Source: Neocallimastix lanati (nom. inval.) (Eukaryota > Neocallimastigomycota > Neocallimastigomycetes > Neocallimastigales > Neocallimastigaceae). From it: a stretch of 22,500 nt of DNA. Under the pieces are notes generated by a model, which did no database searches, was not told the origin of the DNA, and saw only the letters and a program-made list of their open reading frames with translations. The first letter of the stretch is position 1. Each line of letters opens with the position of its first letter. Position numbers and translations under genes: made by a program. The DNA is taken from NCBI GenBank assembly GCA_016946835.1, contig JACVTC010000017.1, positions 45,001 through 67,500 of the forward strand, written 5' to 3'. Positions 1-10,329 of this stretch are shown here, one piece after another.

Positions 1-2311
1 TTATTTCATCGTTTTCAAAATTATTTACACTTTTTTCATTGATAGTTATTCCATTATAAATTAATTTTTCTGCAATATTAAATAAACCATATTTGCAAGC
101 TAACTTAAAATAGGATATACAATGTTTTTTATTTTTAAGAAATTTATATTTTTTATTAAATAATAAATATTCTACTATGTTGGGATGATTGAAAATAAAA
201 GCACTCATTATAGAATCATTGCCTTTTCTATCTTTAATATACATATTAATACCACTTTCAATTAAAAATTTTACAATTTCAATATTACCAACCTTTGAAG
301 CAAAATTCAGTGCATTATTACCATCAATTCGTTTTACATTAATATTTATTCCATTTTCTATCAAAAACTTGGCAATTTCTGTATTATTCATTGAAATACT
401 ATAAAATAATCCATTCTCCCTTGTAACCCAATTCTTTTTATTAATATTATATCCGTTTTTAATTAAAATATTTATTGATTCAATATTATTTTTATATATT
501 GAATGCCATAGTATATCACTATAATTTCTTTCATAGTACATATCAGCACCATTTTCAATTAAATATTTCAAAACTTCTGTATGATTACTACTAATAGATA
601 CATATATTGCAGTACCATATATTCCAAATATTTCATTAATATCAGCATTATTCTCAACTAAAAGCTTTACCATTCTTAAGTTTCCTCTTTGTACAGCATA
701 AAATAATCCATTAACTCGATTTCTATTTTTTGCATTAATATTAATACCTTTGTCTATCAGAAGTTTTGCAATATCATATTGATTATTTATTGATGCTATT
801 ATCAATGCATTACTTCTTATATTATTTTTTTCATTAATATTGCATCCTTTCATAATTAAATAATCTACTATTTTAATATAGCCGTATCGAGAAGCATACA
901 TTAATGAATTCCATCCATACTTATCCTTTTTATTTATTTGTGCACCATGGTTTATTAGAGATTGGACTATAGCTAAATTACCTTTCATCGTTGCAAGCAT
1001 TAAAGAATTTTTACCTGTATTATTTTTTCCATTAATATCAATTCCTTTTCCAATTAGATATTCAACTATGTCAACATGGTTATTCATACAACTTATCATT
1101 AAGGCATTGAATCCTTTATTATCTTTTACATTTAATTTCCTTTGAGAAATAATAGATAAATTAAATACTTTATTACTATCTACTATTTTTTCTGTTAAAA
1201 ATTTAAGTATGTCAAAATATCCATACTGTGCTGAATATAATAGTGCTGTTTTACCTTCATTGTTTTTTACATTCAAATTACAATTAAATAATATTAAATA
1301 TTTAACAATATCAAAATACCCCTTTATCGTGGCACATATTAAAGCAGTATTGCCTTCATTATTCTTATTATCAATGGCGATTCCTTTACTTAATAAGTAT
1401 TTAATGAAAATTAAATTTCCATTTATAGAAGCATAATGTAAAGAATTATTTCCTTCTGTATCTCTTTCATGAATATTAGCTCCTATATTTAAAAAGTATT
1501 TAGAAATATCTAGTTGTCCGTATTTACAGGAATGCAAAAATAAATTATAATTTTTCCATATTTCTTTTAAATTTTTTTCAATATCATATTTTAATAAACA
1601 CTTTATTAATTCTAAATTTCCCATTTCAATTGATTTATAATACATATTTTTCGTAATTTCAATTTTACTTTTTTCTAATTCAATATATTTATTTAAATAT
1701 GGCATTGTTATTTGATTTAGTTTACGTTTATTCAAAATTTCAATAATAAATTTATTTTGATATATCAACTTTTTAAAAATAAAGTTTATTATTTTATACT
1801 TTATATTTTTATTTTCAGAATTAAGGAAACAAATATTTGATAAAAAATCGTCATCATTACATTCAATAATACGTTCAATAATTAGTTTTTCATCTTTTTT
1901 AAAATTTATCTTTATATTATTTAATAAAATAAAATTTAAATTTGCCAAATCTAGTTTTTTTCTTTCTATCAAATAAAATAAAATATTATTTCCTTTTCTT
2001 GTAACATAATTGATATTTCCTTTATTTTTTAAAATTAAATTGGCAACAATAAATTTTTTCTCTTTAATAGCTAAAAATAAAGGATTTTTTTCATTTTCAA
2101 TCTCATAATTAATATTATTATAAAATTTTATCAGTAATTTAATAAAATCTATTTCAAAATCATTTTCAATACAATAAATTAAAGAATCAAAATTATCAGT
2201 TTGCAATTTATTTAAATTAAATTTATTTAATCTTAAATAATATAAAAGTTTATCATTTTCATTATTATTTATGTATTTTTTTAATTCTTCTATTTGTTTT
2301 TTCATATTCAT
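1..2311 (-). CDS. Ankyrin-repeat protein, N-terminal part (C-terminus beyond left edge)
   Basis: An uninterrupted minus-strand frame of 770 codons starts at ATG 2311-2309 (a second in-frame ATG lies at 2305-2303) and is still open at the left edge. Reading upstream, the frame has no other ATG before a stop near 2420. The first ~240 residues are Asn/Lys/Ile-rich and hold only divergent ankyrin-like helices. From about residue 250 at least fifteen ~33-residue ankyrin units follow, with typical elements such as NSLMYASRYGYIKIVDYLI and the loop pattern GANIN/GIDIN before the next unit. One unit near 1130-1200 carries an insertion of roughly 13 residues. No signal peptide, membrane segment or catalytic domain is visible, so the protein is probably cytosolic. 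Ankyrin arrays bind proteins; no partner can be named. No introns are needed. What follows the repeats is outside the window. The identification as ankyrin is secure, the cellular role unknown. Confidence 0.92.
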   Translation of the reverse strand, partial: MNMKKQIEELKKYINNNENDKLLYYLRLNKFNLNKLQTDNFDSLIYCIENDFEIDFIKLLIKFYNNINYEIENEKNPLFLAIKEKKFIVANLILKNKGNINYVTRKGNNILFYLIERKKLDLANLNFILLNNIKINFKKDEKLIIERIIECNDDDFLSNICFLNSENKNIKYKIINFIFKKLIYQNKFIIEILNKRKLNQITMPYLNKYIELEKSKIEITKNMYYKSIEMGNLELIKCLLKYDIEKNLKEIWKNYNLFLHSCKYGQLDISKYFLNIGANIHERDTEGNNSLHYASINGNLIFIKYLLSKGIAIDNKNNEGNTALICATIKGYFDIVKYLILFNCNLNVKNNEGKTALLYSAQYGYFDILKFLTEKIVDSNKVFNLSIISQRKLNVKDNKGFNALMISCMNNHVDIVEYLIGKGIDINGKNNTGKNSLMLATMKGNLAIVQSLINHGAQINKKDKYGWNSLMYASRYGYIKIVDYLIMKGCNINEKNNIRSNALIIASINNQYDIAKLLIDKGININAKNRNRVNGLFYAVQRGNLRMVKLLVENNADINEIFGIYGTAIYVSISSNHTEVLKYLIENGADMYYERNYSDILWHSIYKNNIESINILIKNGYNINKKNWVTRENGLFYSISMNNTEIAKFLIENGININVKRIDGNNALNFASKVGNIEIVKFLIESGINMYIKDRKGNDSIMSAFIFNHPNIVEYLLFNKKYKFLKNKKHCISYFKLACKYGLFNIAEKLIYNGITINEKSVNNFENDEI

Positions 2312-2571
2312 ATTTAAAATGTGATGGAATTTGAATAAGGTACTTCTGAGGTTTGTTGATAAATAACTAACAAACAAATCTATATATATATATAATAAAG
2401 CAGAAAAAATACTTTAAAAGATATTTAAAAATTGTTACAATACTTTCATATTTATATGAAAGTAATATATGATATGATATTTATGACTTTTATGTGTTAT
2501 AATTTAATTTGTGAGTTTTTATTTTTTTTTTTTATTTTTTTAATAAATATGATTTATATATATATTAAAAA

Positions 2572-2602
<31 letters not shown>

Positions 2603-2610
2603 TAATAAAA

Positions 2611-2646
<36 letters not shown>

Positions 2647-3531
2647 TAAATATTTTTTAATTATTAATTATTAAATAATTAATAAATCGAATTGAACTAC
2701 ATATCAAATCTTGAAAAAAATTATATTATTAATTATTATATAAAAATAAAATCATAATAATATAAAGGGAATATTCATATTTAATATTATATTTTAATAT
2801 TAAGTGCATAATAATTAAATTATTTTAAATGATATTATACACTACTAACAATTGTAATTAATTATACTAATTATATTATAAATATAGAATATTTTCTATA
2901 TTTATAATTAGCATTTTAATAAATTACAATAATTTTATTAATATATAAATTATTGAGATGAACAGTGTTATTTTAATTGTTCATATTCAATTCACTACCA
3001 AAATGTAAATGGCATGTTAAGTTTTCAATGTCATTGAAATTAAATGCTATATTTTCAATTATGTAATTACTATTTTTTATTATAATATTATTTATGATAA
3101 TAATAATAATATTTTATTAATATAATTTAATAATAATAATTTCATAATTTTTTTTATATTATAAAATAATTATGTATTTAGAATATATTCTTTGATATTT
3201 ATTCAAATATATTGAATATATATTAATTTTAATATCATAATTAATATTTTAATGTATTTAGTTATTCATTATATATATTTTAATTTATTGTGTAGTTTCG
3301 TTACAATATAAATTTTCATATTACTATTATCAATATCAAACTTTAAAGTATAGAAAGAATAATTTCATATCATTCCTTGTATTCTTTGTAATATAATCTA
3401 TATATAATAATAATTATCAATAAATAAATATTGTTACTTAAAAATTCTAATAATTGTTAAAGAATCAATTTTTGATGATTATAATAAATATAATAGAAGA
3501 ATTTATCGTTACAAATAATAATCATTTTATT
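2312..3531. other. AT-rich intergenic spacer
   Basis: I see no convincing coding frame here. The stretch is nearly pure A/T apart from short islands. It contains the region just upstream of the ankyrin gene (2312-2420) and a (TA)n plus poly-A block listed separately. No promoter element can be singled out, because TATA-like strings occur throughout. Confidence 0.6.
2565..2643. repeat. (TA)n flanked by poly-A tracts
   Basis: A run of A (2567-2580) is followed by about twelve TA dinucleotides (2581-2604), then a run of about 30 A (2614-2643). This is simple-sequence DNA about 250 bp upstream of the ankyrin start codon. Confidence 0.9.
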
Positions 3532-3912
3532 TTAAAATATTACTTTATTATAACAAATATAACATAACAAGACATTTAACCCTTTATTATTCATTTCAAA
3601 AAGTACATCACTTGAACTTTCAATATAATATATTAAACAACTTTTCTTTTCATTATATTTTATAATATATGCACTTTTTAAAAGTCTACTACTTTCTACC
3701 CTGGTTGTCAAAGGGTTTTCTTAGCATATGTAAGGATTCTTTTTTGATAGACACCTAATTCTAAAAAATATTTATAGATATTTAAATGAAATATTATAAT
3801 TAATGATAATTCCTAAATATTAATAAGATAGATTTTTCAGAATTCTGTGAATTCCAAGACATAATGAAACGCTGTAATAATATGGAGATAATTCATGATT
3901 TGTATGTTTTAC
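3532..3912 (-). pseudogene. Possible decayed gene fragment, family not recognised
   Basis: On the minus strand a frame of 62 codons (3720-3532, ending in TAA) has unusually varied residues for this spacer, including NPLTTRVESSRLLKSAY and a Cys-containing tail. In the same frame further upstream (3912 to about 3823) there is another protein-like stretch containing HELSPYYYSVSLCLGIHR. The two are separated by in-frame stops at about 3821, 3778 and 3721. A neighbouring frame over 3790-3725 also reads sensibly and would join the downstream part through a frameshift. GC content is locally raised compared with the flanks. This pattern suggests an old gene remnant, or exons of a gene whose introns I could not resolve. 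I do not recognise the family, and chance cannot be excluded. Confidence 0.3.
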
Positions 3913-4058
3913 CTAAATAAAAGTTTATATATTAATTTAAAAAGTTATTTAAAATAATATTTAACTTATACTATTCATTATTAAAATATTAGTTTAAAAT
4001 ATTTTTTAGTAATTAAAATGATAACCTTATCATAAGTTGAAAAAAAAAAAAAAAAAAA

Positions 4059-4078
4059 TAATAATAATAATAATAATG

Positions 4079-4132
<54 letters not shown>
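4059..4132. repeat. (AAT)n trinucleotide microsatellite
   Basis: About 24 AAT/ATA triplets, with one GAT interruption near 4078, follow an 18-bp poly-A run. Triplet arrays of the same composition recur at 8150-8200, 12150-12190 and 21105-21219. Confidence 0.95.
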
Positions 4133-4136
<4 letters not shown>

Positions 4137-4809
4137 GAAATTTCAAAGTATACACTATTACCAGAACAACCATTTATGACATCTTTAATAAAAAAAAATA
4201 GAAAAAAATGGAGAAGAGAAAACAACCTTAAGGTGTATTAAATTAAGTATTGAATACAAGAATTATAATAGTAAATTAAAACTAAAAATAAAATGAGCTG
4301 AAAAAAAAAAAACATTAGTAAAAAAATATTTATAAAATTACCTTCTTTTTAACATGATAATATATTATTAAATAATTATTTAAAAAAATATATATATAAA
4401 GTAATTTAGTTTTTTTTTTAAATAATAATAACAATAATAATATAAAAAAAAAGTTTAAAATACAATTTTTTTAAGTAAAATTTATTTCTATTTTGAATAT
4501 TAAATTGAATTTTTTATTTTTTACTAAAAACCGAGTTGACAGACGCAAAAGTTAATTTTTACAAGATTGTATGTTAATTTAGTACTAAGTAAAAATATAT
4601 ATTAATTTATTAAATATCGAATTTATTTAATTTTTTTTTTTTTTTTTTTATTCTATTTGATATATTACTTTTTTACTTGAGTTAAAATAATATATTGAAA
4701 AACTAACTGAAAGTTGTACAAAATAATACATAAATATTATGTATAAGGTCAATCTTTTAAGGTATGCGTATATACAAAATTTGTATTCAATAATAATAAT
4801 GAATTTTGA

Positions 4810-4854
4810 AGGATTAATCCTCTAAGGAAACCTTTTTAAAATCCTTTTAAGGAT
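4810..4854. repeat. Cluster of three short inverted repeats
   Basis: Three back-to-back palindromic elements lie within 45 bp: AGGATTAATCCT at 4810-4821 (perfect), AAGGAAACCTT at 4824-4834 (3-bp loop), and ATCCTTTTAAGGAT at 4841-4854 (perfect). The string AGGATTAAT recurs at 4810 and 4850. These are the only GG/CC-rich positions nearby. The function is unknown; it could be a protein-binding site or a remnant of a small mobile element. Confidence 0.5.
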
Positions 4855-5202
4855 TAATATCAATTTTTCTTAAGTAAATTATAAAAATCTTCTTAATTAT
4901 TTTTGTTCGATATTATTATTGTACATAATATTTAACTTTAACACAAATAAAATATCATAGAAAATACATATACTTGGAAGAAGGATATCATCTTTTTTTT
5001 TTAAAAAAAAATTAAGAATATATTACACCAACAATGTTATTTATAGTTAAAAAAGTCTATATATAAGTAAAAGTAAAAATATAGGGAATAAAAGATATTA
5101 AGAAATAAAAAAATACGCTTTAAAAAAATACGCTCTTAAAATAATTTAAAAAAAGAAAGAAAAAATTATTTCAACTGATTGTAGTTATCAGGTTATTAGG
5201 AT

Positions 5203-6900
5203 TTAATAGTTAAAATCAATAACACATAGTTTACTTCCAACAACTAATTCTGTTTTTTTTTTTATTATAAGTAGGATACCTCCATATTGTATTACCTTTG
5301 AAAGATAAAGCCATTCCAAACACTCCATTATAAATTTCACAATAAAGTTTAAAATGTTTCAAGTTCTTTTTCATTAGAAGGTAATACTATATTATCCATT
5401 TCAAAATTATGAAGTTTGGTGTTGTATCAACATTATTAATATATAAACCATCAATCTTTAAAGTAATAAATGATATCGTATGATTAGTTTTAGAAATTGG
5501 TTCTTCCATTCCATCCATATAGATACCATTTTCTTTTACTTCCAAACAAACCTTCTGACCATTATTCATTTCTATTAATTGTTGTTTGATGTATAAATTT
5601 GAATTTAATGACATACTAATATAACGAGCTGCGGGATAACTCCACAAAGTATTATTAGTTATATCATCTATAATAGCTACAGAAGTTTTGGAGGTACATT
5701 TCATGATTACTTTATGACCAAGAGGATTATTAATATTTATAAAAGAATTCTCTATTTCATAAACCTGAGGAATTAAGAATTTTAAAGATATTTCCTTCAT
5801 CTGGGTTAATCATAAATAAAGAACCATTGACAGCAGGCAAAATTGTAAGTGTAGTATCATCATTATCTATAATTGTTAATGCTTCTTTATCATTGTCATT
5901 ATTATTCCCATTTAAATGCTCTGGCTTATTAATATGTAAACCATTTTGGTTAAAAGTAAGACAATAATCTTTTTCATCCCACCATAAGTTTCTTCCTGAA
6001 AAAAAAACGTGTTATTTCTAGGAATACTTGAAATTGCGTATTTTTTTTATAAGAGGGTACTCCCACACTCTATTACTTAATAAATCTTCAAGTACCATTG
6101 CAAAATTATCATCAATAATATCACAATAATAATTTAGATGGACGATTTATAACTTCATTAGTTCCATTGTATCTAACCCCGTCTATATATATATTTCCGT
6201 CTTCTTTATTTAATGTTAGTTTGTGACTATTTTCCTTTTTGAAAAATGGTTTACTTTCATCATAGGCATAAGCACCATCTTCTCTTAATACAAGACAACT
6301 TCCTATATTTTCGTAATGTTATACAGGGCTACCAACCCCACCTACATCAACAATTTTCATTTGTTTCTTTATTATAGATAAGACCATCAAAAGTCATAAT
6401 AAATGTTTCATCATTACTATAAAGTTCTGTTTGGTCATATTTAGGAGGATAAGACCAGATAACTTCATTAGTAACATTTTTCATGATATTGATATGAGAA
6501 GGTTCAAAAAGTTCTTTTTCTAAATTATAATTTATACTAATATACATATAATAAAACTTCTCCTTTTTTTTTGATTTTTCTCCTTTAATACCAGTTGTAA
6601 ATAAGACATTATTTACTGCATCATGAACTGTAAAGACACCTTCATCAGAAAGTCGACCTTCATCAATTCTAGGATTATAGTCTGTAATAGGATTCATTAT
6701 TTTATAATTATCTCTATTAATGTCTTCATAATAAATATGAGCTCCACTCAAATAAAGATTAGCTGTACTTTTATAACTTGTTGTTGTTTTATTATTATTA
6801 TTAACATCAACAAAATCAACTTTTAAAACATTAATAAGTCTTTGTCCTACATATAAACGATTTAACGAAGAGAACTAGAACTATCTAAATAATGGATAAC
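5203..6900 (-). pseudogene. Broken multi-repeat gene with W-x-Y-P modules (lectin-like?)
   Basis: On the minus strand, protein-like sequence runs almost continuously from about 6866 to a TAA at 5203-5205, but it changes frame repeatedly and meets an in-frame stop at 6319-6321. Four copies of a module can be recognised by the motifs IWSYP (~6450), VWEYP (~6060), LWSYP (~5640) and IWRYP (~5280). They are spaced 360-420 bp, so a module is about 120-140 residues. Each module also contains a hydrophobic strand ending in DG-x-YI or NG-LHI and a segment of the type KLYC-x-I. The short alternating strands with a G/N-turn recall bulb-type lectin repeats, but I cannot assign a family. Frame breaks fall near 6350, 6130, 6045 (T8), 6000 (A9), 5790, 5395, 5340 and 5255, several at homopolymers. 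No start codon is obvious: the longest open pieces (6347-6751 and 5387-5800) lack credible ATGs at their 5' ends. Probably a decayed gene; uncorrected sequencing indels could account for some breaks. Confidence 0.65.
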
Positions 6901-7115
6901 ACTTGGGTCTATAATTATGACTACCTAGGGGCCAATAATTGAAGGGTAGGGTTCCTTTTAGAGGTATCTGAATATTCTTCAAATATTCTCTTAATTTTCC
7001 ATTGTGAGTTCCTTTTGATTTTCTGACTGTTTTACTTAACAGAAAAAAATAATGTCAAGTCCTTGTGTACATTGATAAATATAGGATCTAGGAGTCTTCC
7101 AATTCAAAGTTTCAT
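6901..7115 (-). pseudogene. Coding-like debris upstream of the W-x-Y-P gene
   Basis: Minus-strand frames here read like protein although none is long. One 57-codon frame (about 7050-6880) contains GKLREYLKNIQIPLKGTLP and NYWPLGSHNYRPK. Another, further 5', contains LNWKTPRSYIYQCTQGLD before a stop. The string LNWKTP is reminiscent of the C-terminal end of DDE-type integrases and transposases (typically LNxxTPxE), so a mobile-element relic is possible. The piece could equally be the decayed N-terminus of the adjacent broken gene. The plus strand is also partly open, so even the strand is uncertain. Confidence 0.25.
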
Positions 7116-8147
7116 TTATTTTATTTTTTTTTTTTTGTCCTCTTAAATTCATTATTTTTTAATGATTTCATGTTCTCAAAGTGGGTTGAGTTTTAAAAAT
7201 ATTATATCTATCTAATAAATCAAAATGAATATTTATTTTAGTTTAATTTAATCATTTTTCATATCTTCATAAATGTAATAAACATATCACAAATTCAACA
7301 TCTCCAATTTCTTTTATTTTAAGCTTTTATTTTTTAAATTTTATTTTTTATGTTATTAATTTCTTTATTTTTATCGGATATCAGTGCATTATCTATATAT
7401 ACTCTGAGAATACAATTAATAATATTTTGAATTCTTTATTTATAGATAAAGCTTTACTAATTGTTTAAATATCAGGTTTATATAGAAATTATTTTACCAA
7501 TCATTATTTATTAAATAGAATAAAATAAATAGTAATTATTTTTATTAAATAAAATAAAATAAAATAGAATAAAATAAATAGTAATTATTTTCAAATTTTA
7601 AAACCAATATTTTCAGATAAATAAATGTACAAATAAATTTATATTAAATGAATAATTAAATGAATAACAAAGATTTTCTTCTAAAAAAACCCAAAAATTT
7701 TTAAATAAAAATGTCAAATTTAAAAAAATATATATATATTTTAAAGTTGTTAGATTTTTAAATTAATTAAAAGTTTGAAATTAGAACCTTATTAAATATA
7801 TTGTATTTTCAAGGAAATAGAAAAATATATATATATATTTATATATTATATATTAAAATTAAATATTACAAAATAATATTTAAAATTTATTTAATAATAA
7901 TTTTATTTATAATAATTAATTTAATGTCTTAAAAATTTATAATAATAAAATTTTCAGTAGTCGCTACAATGAATAGGAGTTTAGTTTGAAGTAGAATTTT
8001 ATTTGTACATTATATTTCTTTTTTTTTTTTTTATTTTATATTTAATTATTTAAAAAATAATAATAATATTATTATTATTACCATTACTATTATAATTATA
8101 ATTATTATAATAATTATTATTATTATTACTATAGAAAAGATATTATA

Positions 8148-8200
<53 letters not shown>

Positions 8201-8408
8201 TCTATTATTATAGTTATTATAATTATTATTATTAACTATTATTTATTTTACTTTACTTTATTTTGATTATTTCTATTATTATGACTAGGACTATTATTAC
8301 TAAAAAACATTTTATGAATCGGTATTATTTAAGACATTTTTTATGAAATAATATGAATATATTATAATATTTTTACTTAACATTAATTATAGTATATTTT
8401 GAGTGTGT
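7116..8408. other. AT-rich intergenic spacer with microsatellites
   Basis: I see no gene. Short direct repeats of AAATAAAATAAAATA type occur at 7510-7585, and there is a TTA/ATT-rich block at about 8055-8235. No regulatory element can be supported. Confidence 0.6.
8148..8235. repeat. (TTA)n microsatellite
   Basis: About fifteen uninterrupted TTA/ATT triplets at 8150-8200 are followed by degenerate copies to 8235. Shorter, more degenerate triplets precede it from about 8060. Confidence 0.9.
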
Positions 8409-8410
8409 GT

Positions 8411-8506
8411 CATTTCGCAAAAATTTATTTCGGAAAAGTTTCATTTCGCAAAATTTTTTGTGTCATTTCGCAAAAGTTCATTTCGCAAAAGTTCATTTCG
8501 CAAAAT
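8411..8506. repeat. 15-bp CpG-containing tandem repeat (CATTTCGCAAAA)
   Basis: The 12-bp core CATTTCGCAAAA occurs perfectly at 8411, 8442, 8464, 8479 and 8494, with a variant TATTTCGGAAAA at 8426. Start-to-start spacings are 15, 16, 22, 15 and 15 bp, so the basic unit is about 15 bp (CATTTCGCAAAAGTT). Each unit carries one CG dinucleotide, which is striking in a region where CG is otherwise almost absent. The array abuts the heptamer array that follows. It has no coding frame of note. The function is unknown. Confidence 0.9.
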
Positions 8507-8575
8507 TTTAATAAATAGATAAATAAATAATAAAATAAATAAATAAATAAATAATAAAAAAATAAAAAAAAAGAA
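8507..8575. repeat. AATA-type tetramer and poly-A transition block
   Basis: Imperfect ATAA/AAAT tetramers (AAATAAATAAATAAATAATA type) grade into poly-A. The block links the CATTTCGCAAAA array to the heptamer array. Confidence 0.7.
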
Positions 8576-9266
8576 TTATAAAATATAAAATATAAAATAT
8601 AAAATAAAAAATAAAAAATAAAAAAAAAAAAAAAAAAAAATATAAAATATAAAATATAAAATATAAAATATAAAATATAAAATATAAAATATAAAAAAAA
8701 AATATAAAGTATAAAATATAAAAATATAAAATAAAAAAAAATATATATATATAAAATAAAAAATATAAAATATAAAATATAAAATAAAAATAAAAAATAA
8801 AAAAAAAAATATATATATATATATATAATAAAAATATATATATATATATATAAAATAAAAAATTAAAAATAAAAATAAAAAGTATAAAATAAAAAATAAA
8901 AAAAAATAAAAAAAATATAAAAAATATAAAATATAAAATATAAAATATAAAATAAAAAATAAAAAAAAATAAAAAAAAATATAAAATATAAAATATAAAA
9001 TATAAAATATATAATATAAAATATAAAATATAATATACAAAATAAAAAATATAAAATATAAAATATAAAATATAAAATATAAAAGTATAAAATATAAAAT
9101 ATAAAATAAAAAAAAATATAAAATATAAAATATAAAATATAAAATATAAAATATAAAATATAAAATATAAAATATAATATACAAAATAAAAAATATAAAA
9201 TATAAAATATAAAATATAAAATATAAAAGTATAAAATATAAAATATAAAATATAAAATAAAAAAAT
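8576..9266. repeat. TATAAAA heptamer array with internal segmental duplication
   Basis: About 690 bp of seven-base units (TATAAAA) is interspersed with poly-A and (TA)n blocks. A variant segment starting TAATATACAAAATAAAAAAT, and also containing the marker AAAAGTATAAAA, occurs at 9031-9113 and again at 9175-9264, an offset of 144 bp. The last part of the array therefore arose by duplication of a ~144-bp block, not only by slippage of single heptamers. Long minus-strand Phe/Tyr/Leu/Ile frames (up to 255 codons) cross the array, but they only reflect the repeat, since 7 is not a multiple of 3 and TATAAAA is stop-free on that strand. Confidence 0.93.
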
Positions 9267-10171
9267 AGATACCACCTAAAATCATCCTAATTTTGTGCTA
9301 CTTTTAACTCCCTTTTTTATGATGTCCTTATCTTTTTTTTTTTTTTTTTTTTTTTTTTTACTGAATTATTTATAAATATTTCTTTTATTAAAAAAATTTA
9401 TTAGCAATTTAAGATTTTTAAAATACTGCGCAAGGACTTAAAAGGTGTAAAATGATCAATTAATTATTTAAATATTATTTTTTAATATTTTTTTTAATAA
9501 TTATATTTTAAATTTAACAATTATATTTTAAATTATTATACTTTACATCTTTTAAATTATTAATACTTATTTTTTTTATGTGTCATTACAATAATTTATA
9601 TTTTCATGTAATATTAAAATTATGGCGCATAGTATATTTGTAATATCTATTACATTTAATTATTACAAATTAATAAGTAAATTATGCAATGGGTTAGTAG
9701 TAAATAGGGGGTTATAATTTAGTAAATTTATAAAATTGTATGATCATGCATCAAAAAAATAAGAAAGTTGTTAACAAAATAAAAAAGTAAAAAAAAAAAT
9801 TGAAATCAATCACATTTCAATTTATTTTAAAAAGAAATATATATATTAAATCTAAAATATTAAATAAATTATATTTTTATTATTTCAATTTATTTTATTC
9901 TATTTTTGTTATATATTTATTAATTCTATATATTCAAGTAAAATTGTTAATTAAGGGAATGAGTAGTTCTTACGTAAAAATTTCAATCTTTATGTAGAAT
10001 AGTTAAAATATTATATTAAAATTAAAATTTATATATTAAACCAATTGATTATGATTTATTGACATAAAATTATAAGATAATAATGTGGCTTGAAATAAAT
10101 AATAGAAAAGTTATAATTTTATATTATAGTTTTTATAGTATTATATATTAGAATAATTTATTTTACTTTAA
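9267..10171. other. AT-rich intergenic spacer
   Basis: I see no gene. The stretch has a 27-bp poly-T tract (about 9333-9359) and isolated GC-bearing words such as ACTGCGCAAGGA (9426) and ATGGCGCATAG (9622). No repeat family or coding frame is recognisable. Confidence 0.6.
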
Positions 10172-10291
10172 TTTTGATTATAATTATTAAACAAATTATG
10201 CAATATTTTGATTATAATTATTAAACAAATTATGCAATATTTTGACTATAATTATTAAACAAATTATGCAATATTTTGATTATAATTATTA
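10172..10291. repeat. 34-bp minisatellite, three copies plus a partial
   Basis: The unit starting TTTTGATTATAATTATTAAA and ending ACAAATTATGCAATA begins at 10172, 10206 and 10240, exactly 34 bp apart. A fourth, truncated copy starts at 10274 and diverges after about 18 bp. The third copy differs by a single T-to-C change (TTTTGACTATAA). Confidence 0.95.
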
Positions 10292-10329
10292 ATTATATAT
10301 AAATTGGATATTTTTTAAATACTTTTGTA

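Larger units (their letters stand above)
3913..5202. other. AT-rich intergenic spacer
   Basis: I found no supportable gene in this stretch. It contains an AAT microsatellite (about 4059-4132), several poly-A and poly-T tracts, and a small cluster of inverted repeats at 4810-4854. The minus-strand poly-Tyr frame over the AAT run is a by-product of the microsatellite. Confidence 0.6.

Noticed and set aside
189-1436. Two plus-strand frames (189-404 and 1209-1436) in the ankyrin region
   Set aside because: Antisense shadows of the ankyrin repeats, whose minus-strand frame is continuous and far better supported.
4013-4225. 70-codon minus-strand frame with a poly-Tyr core
   Set aside because: The Tyr run is the AAT microsatellite in one frame and the ends are low complexity.
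6623-6826. 67-codon plus-strand frame
   Set aside because: Antisense of the better supported minus-strand W-x-Y-P gene.
8508-9285. Long minus-strand frames (up to 255 codons) rich in Phe, Tyr, Ile and Leu, resembling a multi-span membrane protein
   Set aside because: They are the TATAAAA heptamer array read in three frames; several overlapping frames are equally open and none has non-repeat sequence.
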